64,000 bases of DNA. Source: Paenisporosarcina sp. HGH0030. GTDB taxonomy: Bacteria; Bacillota; Bacilli; Bacillales_A; Planococcaceae. Shown here in pieces: positions 58,108 to 64,000 of the stretch. The DNA is taken from positions 559,324 through 623,323 of the forward strand of contig NZ_KE150421.1 in the NCBI RefSeq assembly GCF_000411295.1, written 5' to 3'. The stretch's first letter is position 1; every line of letters starts with the position of its first letter. The position numbers and the translations under genes were made by a program. The notes under the pieces are model-generated. The model saw only the letters and a program-made list of their open reading frames with translations. It ran no database searches and had not been told where the DNA came from.

Positions 58108-59458
58108 AGAACTTCAAGCCCGTGACCTTAAACATATTTGGCATCCTTGCTCACAAATGAAAGACTATGAATCCTTTCCACCGATTGTGATAGACCATGG
58201 CAAAGGGGTGTGGTTGTACGACAATCAAGGAAATCGCTATTTAGATGCAGTTTCCTCATGGTGGGTCAATTTATTTGGCCATGCGAATCCGCGTATTAGC
58301 AAGGCTTTAGCAGAGCAAGCACAAAAATTGGAGCACGTTATTTTTGCGAACTTTACCCATGAGCCTGCGATACATGTGGCTGAGAAACTCGTTGCACTGA
58401 CACCAAAAGGTTTGGAAAAAGTGTTTTTTGCCGATAACGGATCCGCGGCCATTGAGGTCGCGCTAAAAATGAGCTTTCAGTACCGTGCCCAAACGAATCA
58501 GCCGAAGAAAAAACGGTTTTTAGCATTTACAAATGCCTATCATGGCGAAACACTCGGTGCCTTGTCCGTTGGAGGAGTCGGTTTATACAACGAAGTATTT
58601 GCTCCTCTGTTATTAAACGTTGTACATACACAGGGACCGGATTGTTTTCGCTGTCCTTTTGGCGAATCACCAACGACCTGCAGCGCTCCTTGTACACAGT
58701 ATGTAGAAGAACAATTGAAGCAATATGCCGATACGATTTCTGCTGCCATTATTGAACCGTTAATTCAAGCGGCAGCAGGAATGAAAATGTATCCGCCTGT
58801 TTTCCTGAAAAAATTAAGGGCATTATGCGATGAATATGATGTGCATCTAATAGCTGATGAGGTGGCGGTCGGGTTTGGCCGTACGGGTACATTCTTTGCA
58901 TGCGAGCAAGCTGATATTACACCGGATTTTTTATGTTTATCCAAAGGCATTACGGGTGGCTATTTACCGCTTTCCGCTGTATTGACAACGAATGAGATAT
59001 TTAACGCCTTTTATGACGACTACGGAACGATGAAGGCATTTTTACATTCGCATAGTTATTCAGGTAACCCACTCGCACTACGTGTAGCACAGGAAGTATT
59101 GGCCATTTTTGAAGAAGAAGAAGTGTTGACAAAGTTAGTAGCCAAACAAGAATTGTTAAAAAAATTAGCAAAAAGAGCATTTGAACATTTACCTTATGTA
59201 GGTGAATATCGTCAAACTGGCTTCGTTGGGGCAATTGAATTAGTTGCAAATAAAGAGACGAAGTCGTCATTCCCAAGTGAAGAGCGAATCGGCTATCAAA
59301 TTTATCAGCGTGCACTAGAGAAAGGGCTCCTGATCCGTCCGCTCGGTAATATTATTTATTTCATGCCACCTTATGTCATTTCAGAAGATGAAATCGAATG
59401 GATGATTGGGACAACGAGAGTAGTTATCGAACAATTTTTCAAAGACAGGGGAATATAA
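58097..59458 (+). CDS. bioA: Adenosylmethionine--8-amino-7-oxononanoate aminotransferase
   Basis: 453 residues. Class III PLP aminotransferase: [14 protein letters not shown] near 50 (typical for BioA), [15 protein letters not shown] near 120, and the PLP lysine in [13 protein letters not shown] near 282. It makes 7,8-diaminopelargonate with SAM as amino donor, linking biotin synthesis to the methionine genes elsewhere in the window. [15 protein letters not shown] segment (around residue 190) is as in Bacillus BioA. Confidence 0.95.
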   Translation: MTYKELQARDLKHIWHPCSQMKDYESFPPIVIDHGKGVWLYDNQGNRYLDAVSSWWVNLFGHANPRISKALAEQAQKLEHVIFANFTHEPAIHVAEKLVALTPKGLEKVFFADNGSAAIEVALKMSFQYRAQTNQPKKKRFLAFTNAYHGETLGALSVGGVGLYNEVFAPLLLNVVHTQGPDCFRCPFGESPTTCSAPCTQYVEEQLKQYADTISAAIIEPLIQAAAGMKMYPPVFLKKLRALCDEYDVHLIADEVAVGFGRTGTFFACEQADITPDFLCLSKGITGGYLPLSAVLTTNEIFNAFYDDYGTMKAFLHSHSYSGNPLALRVAQEVLAIFEEEEVLTKLVAKQELLKKLAKRAFEHLPYVGEYRQTGFVGAIELVANKETKSSFPSEERIGYQIYQRALEKGLLIRPLGNIIYFMPPYVISEDEIEWMIGTTRVVIEQFFKDRGI

Positions 59459-59459
59459 A

Positions 59460-60065
59460 TTGAAAAACTCACGAACTTTATCGCTTACCCTTGTTGCGGT
59501 TTTTGCTGCAATGACCGCAATTGGCGCTTTTATTAAAATTCCGTTACCCGTTGTGCCCTTTACACTACAAATTATTGTCGTGTATTTAGCAGGTTCATTA
59601 TTAGGAAGTAAGCGAGGTCTTCAAAGTCAGTTGGTTTATGTCCTCGTCGGTTTAGCGGGACTTCCTGTCTTTACTCAAGGCGGAGGTATTATGTATGTAT
59701 TACAGCCGACATTTGGTTATTTAATTGGCTTCGTTGTAGGTGCATATGTGATCGGCTTCATCATTGAACGCGTCGAGCAACCTACACGCAAACACTTTAT
59801 TGTTGCGAATTTGATTGGAACTGCTGTCATTTATGCGATTGGTGTACCTTATCTTTACCTGGCATTAAATCTTTGGCTGGACGTACCAACTAACCTATCA
59901 CATGTACTGGCAGTAGGGCTGTTAAATACGGTAGGTGTTGACATTGCACTTGCTATTTTTACGAGTTTAATAGCTACTCGTATATATCCATTTTTGAAAA
60001 CAATACATTCAACGAAAAGAGGCACACAAAATGAACTGGCAAACATTAGCTCAGGAAGTCATTGA
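59460..60065 (+). CDS. bioY: Biotin transporter S-component BioY
   Basis: 201 residues, TTG start 2 nt after bioA. Six helices; [18 protein letters not shown] and [13 protein letters not shown] are the BioY signature. Substrate-binding unit of an ECF-type biotin transporter that uses the shared EcfAAT module. Its end overlaps bioB by 35 bp. Combining uptake with synthesis genes under BirA is sensible regulation. Confidence 0.93.
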   Translation: MKNSRTLSLTLVAVFAAMTAIGAFIKIPLPVVPFTLQIIVVYLAGSLLGSKRGLQSQLVYVLVGLAGLPVFTQGGGIMYVLQPTFGYLIGFVVGAYVIGFIIERVEQPTRKHFIVANLIGTAVIYAIGVPYLYLALNLWLDVPTNLSHVLAVGLLNTVGVDIALAIFTSLIATRIYPFLKTIHSTKRGTQNELANISSGSH

Positions 60066-61029
60066 CGGTAAAGAAATAACAAATGAAGAGGCACTGGCAA
60101 TTTTAACAACGGAAGATGATGAACTGCTACCCCTACTGCATGGTGCTTTTACAATCCGTAAGCATTATTACGGGAAAAAAGTGAAATTAAATATGATTAT
60201 GAATGCGAAAAGTGGCTATTGCCCAGAGGACTGCGGTTATTGTTCACAATCGTCAAGATCAACTGCACCAATCGAAAAATATCCGTTTATATCCAAAGAA
60301 GAAATATTGGCAGGTGCTAAGCATGCATTTGAAAATCAAATCGGTACATTTTGTATCGTTGCAAGTGGCCGTGGTCCAACACGTAGAGACGTAAATGTTG
60401 TCAGTGAGGCAGTAGAAGAAATTAAAGAGAAATACGGATTGAAAGTATGTGCTTGCTTAGGACTTTTAAAAGAAGAACAAGCCGAGCAGCTGAAAAATGC
60501 TGGTGTCGATCGCTATAATCATAACTTAAATACATCTGAACGCCATCACGATTACATCACGACTTCACATACATATGCAGATCGTGTGAATACGGTGGAA
60601 ATTGTAAAAAAACATGGTATCTCTCCATGTTCAGGAGCAATCGTTGGTATGAAAGAAACGAAGGAAGATGTAGTTGATATTACGCGTGCACTTCGCCGTC
60701 TGGATGCGGATTCGATACCAGTAAATTTCCTACATGCTATTGATGGTACAAAACTGGAAGGTACAAACGAACTGAACCCACGCTATTGCTTGAAGGTACT
60801 GGCATTGTTCCGTTTTATGAATCCAACAAAAGAGATTCGTATTTCGGGTGGTCGCGAGGTGAATCTTGGTTCACTTCAACCATTGGGTCTATATGCAGCA
60901 AACAGTATTTTCGTTGGCGATTATTTAACGACAGAAGGTCAAGCGGAGAATAAAGACTATTTAATGTTGCAAGATCTAGGCTTCGAAATAGAGCTTGCAG
61001 AAAAGCAAGCATCATTATGTGAAGCTTAA
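60031..61029 (+). CDS. bioB: Biotin synthase
   Basis: 332 residues, ATG after AAAGAGG inside the end of bioY. Radical SAM motif [14 protein letters not shown] (Cys near 64, 68, 71) and the conserved [12 protein letters not shown] and [16 protein letters not shown]. It inserts sulfur into dethiobiotin. Last gene of the operon. bioF and bioW/C genes are absent here, so the cell may depend on imported precursors or have them elsewhere. Confidence 0.96.
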   Translation: MNWQTLAQEVIDGKEITNEEALAILTTEDDELLPLLHGAFTIRKHYYGKKVKLNMIMNAKSGYCPEDCGYCSQSSRSTAPIEKYPFISKEEILAGAKHAFENQIGTFCIVASGRGPTRRDVNVVSEAVEEIKEKYGLKVCACLGLLKEEQAEQLKNAGVDRYNHNLNTSERHHDYITTSHTYADRVNTVEIVKKHGISPCSGAIVGMKETKEDVVDITRALRRLDADSIPVNFLHAIDGTKLEGTNELNPRYCLKVLALFRFMNPTKEIRISGGREVNLGSLQPLGLYAANSIFVGDYLTTEGQAENKDYLMLQDLGFEIELAEKQASLCEA

Positions 61030-61195
61030 CTTAATCAGGCAGTGACATATATTACATGTTTCACCAAACGACAAGGTGTTAATGGAAGATTTAAAAGTAG
61101 TGATAATGGGAAAAATAGGTAAATGTGAGTTAGAAACTACTCTGTTTAGTCTAAGTAACTTTCAAAATTCTTTTTTAAAACTATTTTTTATATAG

Positions 61196-61234
61196 AAGAA
61201 ACCATTTTGATTTTTGTCAAAATGGTTTCTTTTA
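61196..61234 (+). terminator. Terminator after the biotin operon
   Basis: GAAACCATTTTGA pairs with TCAAAATGGTTTC, followed by TTTT. The remaining 150 bp before the bioB end and the next 200 bp hold no gene. Confidence 0.88.
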
Positions 61235-61440
61235 GTTTGATGCTAAAAAAACATTCCAATATTTTGAATTTTTCGGGATGAATATTACATATATTTATGT
61301 TAAAATTTTCTAGTTAACGAGACTATATTTCATATATAGGGAGGGTGATATAGGTTAGGAAGATATTTGAGCTAGTTTCAAATATTTGTGTTATTTGTGG
61401 ATACATATTAAATACTGAGATTAGAAGTTGAGGGATGCCA

Positions 61441-62559
61441 ATGTGGAACATTTTAAAGACTTGTTTAATCCTAGAGAAATCAAATAAAAAAAATATTTTT
61501 GCTTGTATTTTCGTAGCAGTAGTTATTTTTGGCTTGATGTTATTTGTGAAAACTGAGGATTTAGGAAACAAAGTTAAAGAAATATCTGGTGAATCTCAAT
61601 CGCTTTCATTAGCGTTGAGTAAATTTCAAAATGTAGACGCAACTGATGACGGAAATGGCAGTGACTTATATAAGAATTTAGCACTTCAACGTCAATATGT
61701 AGCTAAGCAAAGCATGTCACTAACAATGGAACGACCAGAATTATTTGTAGATACAGCGATAGACCTTGCAAATTTAAGAGCTAACTCATTTGATATGGAG
61801 GGCTTTGATAGTGTTGCGAGTTATCTACCTACAAAAGTAGAAAATCAATTAGATCGAGTGTTTTATCAATCTATTAAGAAAACCGGAATGTCGTTTTCCA
61901 TAGATTCATTATCTTTCTTTCCATTTCTTGCTTATCTATTTGGTGTACTAGGTTCAGTTTGGTTTATTTTCATGTGTATGTATTCATGTGGAATCATGAT
62001 TGAGGACTTCCAACATACATCTTTAATTAAGGGGTATCCAATCACGTTTGATAAGTATGTAATAGCTAAATGTATCTCATTAATGCTCATAGTAGGTATA
62101 TTTCTTCTAGAGTTATTTGTTTGCAGTCTACCGTTAATTTATTTTAAGGGATTTGGTAATCCTTCATTTCCGATTGCTATCTTTGATGGTATTTTTGAAG
62201 TTTATCCAATATACCAATATCTAGGTGTATCTATGCTTTATATGATTTTGATTTCCATTTTTACAATACTATTATCAATAATATTAAATGTTTTATTGAA
62301 GAATATGTATTTGACGCTTTTTGTGCAATTATTATTGTATATTTTCCCTATATTATTTCCAAACATGATAAACCTTGTACCGTTTAATCCGTTTAATTTT
62401 TTGAATTTTCCGGGTATTTTGAATGGGCAATCTCTCGGCCTGGCAAACCCAGTCGTCCTAAATAGCACACATGGTCTTATCTATATCGGGATTAGTATTG
62501 CCATAATGGTAGTCGCTGTAAAGTACTTCTTGACTACTGGGAAACTTAAAAAGATATAG
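61441..62559 (+). CDS. ABC-2 type permease subunit 1
   Basis: About 372 residues from ATG 61441 (GAGGG 6 nt upstream; ATG 61435 overlaps it). One N-terminal helix, an extracytoplasmic loop of about 120 residues, then five C-terminal helices, the usual ABC-2 exporter layout. Followed 11 bp later by a similar permease and then an ATPase, so the three form one exporter. Substrate unknown; bacteriocin-immunity or lipid export are possibilities. Confidence 0.75.
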   Translation: MWNILKTCLILEKSNKKNIFACIFVAVVIFGLMLFVKTEDLGNKVKEISGESQSLSLALSKFQNVDATDDGNGSDLYKNLALQRQYVAKQSMSLTMERPELFVDTAIDLANLRANSFDMEGFDSVASYLPTKVENQLDRVFYQSIKKTGMSFSIDSLSFFPFLAYLFGVLGSVWFIFMCMYSCGIMIEDFQHTSLIKGYPITFDKYVIAKCISLMLIVGIFLLELFVCSLPLIYFKGFGNPSFPIAIFDGIFEVYPIYQYLGVSMLYMILISIFTILLSIILNVLLKNMYLTLFVQLLLYIFPILFPNMINLVPFNPFNFLNFPGILNGQSLGLANPVVLNSTHGLIYIGISIAIMVVAVKYFLTTGKLKKI

Positions 62560-62570
62560 GGGAGTGAGGA

Positions 62571-63764
62571 ATGTTGGCGTATTTTAAGTTTGAATTTTTC
62601 CAATTTATTAGCAATAAGAAAAATATTGCAATTTATGTCATTCTACTTTTTTTCTCATGTTATTATGCACTAATAATTGCTCCAACATATAACCCTATTG
62701 AAAAAGTAGATGAAAGTGAAATTGAAGCACGGTATCTAACAAGGGAGGAATTTCTAAATAATGTTGAGTTTAGTGCAGGAACACATTTTTTAACTCTTTT
62801 TGCTATAGAAATATACCCAGAATGGAATGAATATGATAAAGGACGATTAGAAGCTATTAAACATCACAATCTGAAAGAGTATGCTGAGGCCACTTCTAAG
62901 TGGTATGCGTACGCTGATAATATGATTTTTTACAGGGGAATGGGTGTCCTATTTTATAACCCGGGGTATTACACATTTGGAAATAATTATGCAACGATGG
63001 ACGGACACTATGCCTATTTACATTCTGCAAGTCGATACGAAGGATATACAGAAGGGAAATCGAGTTTATCTGTAAATGTTTTCGAAGAAAGGACAGCCTT
63101 ACAAACATTGCAACGTCTGTTACACTCTTACCTTCCGCTAATTCTCATTGTTAGCTGTATATTCTTCACGGTGGATATCGTGTTGAAGGATCGCCGGAAT
63201 CCAACACTGTTACAAGGCTTACCACTATCAAATTGGAGAAAGTTGCTTGTAAAAGGAGGAGTTGCCTTACTAGGTAGCATCCTATCAATTATTCCACTCT
63301 CTGTTGGTTTATTGATAATTGGTGGACGAAATGGATTTGGAGATTTTGATTTACCTGTACCGATATATTCTGCTGATGAAAAATTATTTTCAAATATAAT
63401 GCTATGGGAATATCTAATACAAAACATGCTCTTTATGGTTTTCTGGTTTTTATTCATCATTTCATTACTACTTCTTGTGAGTGTAATGTTAAAAAATGAG
63501 TTTGCAAATTTATTGGTAGGTAGTGTGTTTGTTATTGCTGAATTTATCTATTTTGATAGAGGTAATGGGACAGTTTGGAATGTTCAGTGGACTCCAACGA
63601 GCTATGTTCAAGTTGGGCAAATTATCTCGGGGTATCGAAACTATCTTTATAATTCCAAAGCACTCACATTTGAAGGCGGACTCTCCATATTAGGATTGTG
63701 TACGTGTATTTTTCTGTTATCCACTTTCTTGATTAGTAATCAAAGAAAGTTTAAGCTACTTTAG
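62571..63764 (+). CDS. ABC-2 type permease subunit 2
   Basis: 397 residues, ATG after GGGGAGTGAGG. Same topology: helix at 18-36, long outer loop with many aromatic residues, then helices from about 205 onward. VDIVLKDRRNPTLLQGLPLSNWRK is the cytoplasmic coupling-like segment seen in such permeases. Confidence 0.75.
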   Translation: MLAYFKFEFFQFISNKKNIAIYVILLFFSCYYALIIAPTYNPIEKVDESEIEARYLTREEFLNNVEFSAGTHFLTLFAIEIYPEWNEYDKGRLEAIKHHNLKEYAEATSKWYAYADNMIFYRGMGVLFYNPGYYTFGNNYATMDGHYAYLHSASRYEGYTEGKSSLSVNVFEERTALQTLQRLLHSYLPLILIVSCIFFTVDIVLKDRRNPTLLQGLPLSNWRKLLVKGGVALLGSILSIIPLSVGLLIIGGRNGFGDFDLPVPIYSADEKLFSNIMLWEYLIQNMLFMVFWFLFIISLLLLVSVMLKNEFANLLVGSVFVIAEFIYFDRGNGTVWNVQWTPTSYVQVGQIISGYRNYLYNSKALTFEGGLSILGLCTCIFLLSTFLISNQRKFKLL

Positions 63765-63787
63765 TTTGATAGAGATGGAGTGAAGAT

Positions 63788-64000
63788 ATGATTGAATTAA
63801 AAAATATTGGTGTTCACTTTTCAAGTAGAGACATTTTAAAAGATGTTTCGGTGATGTTCAATCCGGGAGAAATTATTGGTTTGGTGGCTCCGAATGGGAC
63901 TGGAAAGTCAACGCTTATGAATGTAATCATGAATTATATCAACCCAAACAGTGGGAAAGTCATTCTAAATCATAAGTTAGAATATACAAATAAAAAGAAT
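63788..64000 (+). CDS. ABC transporter ATPase (3' partial)
   Basis: ATG 63788 behind GATGGAGTG; 71 codons visible before the window ends. Walker A reads LVAPNGTGKSTLMN near residue 35; the usual G-P-N-G position has A-P-N-G. ATPase of the two permeases just upstream. Confidence 0.88.
   Translation, partial: MIELKNIGVHFSSRDILKDVSVMFNPGEIIGLVAPNGTGKSTLMNVIMNYINPNSGKVILNHKLEYTNKKN

Overview
The window is low-GC DNA of a Bacillales bacterium, most likely Planococcaceae/Caryophanaceae (Lysinibacillus, Solibacillus or Sporosarcina type). This is inferred from SAM-riboswitch-controlled metE and metI-metC-yitJ, a BirA-controlled bioD-bioA-bioY-bioB operon, a UvrX-type polymerase behind LexA boxes, frequent TTG/GTG starts after strong AGGAGG-like ribosome binding sites, and many small Bacillus DUF families.

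Layout. Conventional blocks are an MFS transporter end (1-623), uvrX (2.0-3.4 kb), a heterodimeric ABC exporter (3.5-7.1 kb), the methionine genes (11.1-18.4 kb), a phoA-type alkaline phosphatase with a possible Pho box (51.0-52.5 kb), an HTH regulator / 57-residue protein / ClpP paralogue operon (52.8-54.1 kb), an IS3-family element (54.3-55.7 kb), the biotin operon (57.3-61.0 kb) and the start of an ABC-2 transporter (61.4 kb to the end).

Between these, at 0.8-1.7 kb, 7.3-10.8 kb, 18.4-49.3 kb and in traces to 57 kb, lies an array of about fifty small, mostly unrelated, mostly plus-strand single-gene units. A recurring palindromic site separates them. I describe it as two half-sites: A (AACTAAC, spacer GGGTGC, TTTAGTT) and B (AACTAAC, spacer GGGGCAG, GTTAGTT). 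Each has outer arms about 7 nt long; many junctions carry A, then a built-in Rho-independent terminator, then B (about 80-100 bp). Folded on one strand, A+B has the plan of an integron attC site: outer boxes pair, inner boxes pair, the two spacers stay unpaired, and AACTAAC/GTTAGTT each match the attC R-box consensus at 6 of 7 positions.

The arms come in a few sequence families that are either perfectly complementary or chimeric, as expected if sites recombine in their core. One 559-bp unit (25948-26506 and 45787-46345) is duplicated 19.8 kb apart with identity ending inside the half-sites. A complete XerC/D-like tyrosine recombinase (28617-29456, minus) lies inside the array, and a decayed relative with the same terminator lies at its far edge (57.1 kb). 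The enzyme lacks the long insertion typical of IntI, so this is at best an integron-like system using a different recombinase. Shared use of a dispersed terminator repeat remains a competing explanation.

Cargo includes SUKH immunity, aminoglycoside phosphotransferase-like, DinB-like, HXXEE, Cys-rich CWC, VOC and DJ-1/PfpI proteins, AraC/ArsR/WYL regulators, lipoproteins and many 1-3 transmembrane-segment proteins of DUF families 4306, 3784, 5412, 3953, 5071, 4030, 6366 and 4359. At least eight units are broken by a frameshift or an in-frame stop, consistent with a store of weakly selected genes. Family names come from recognition of sequence patterns, not from a search.
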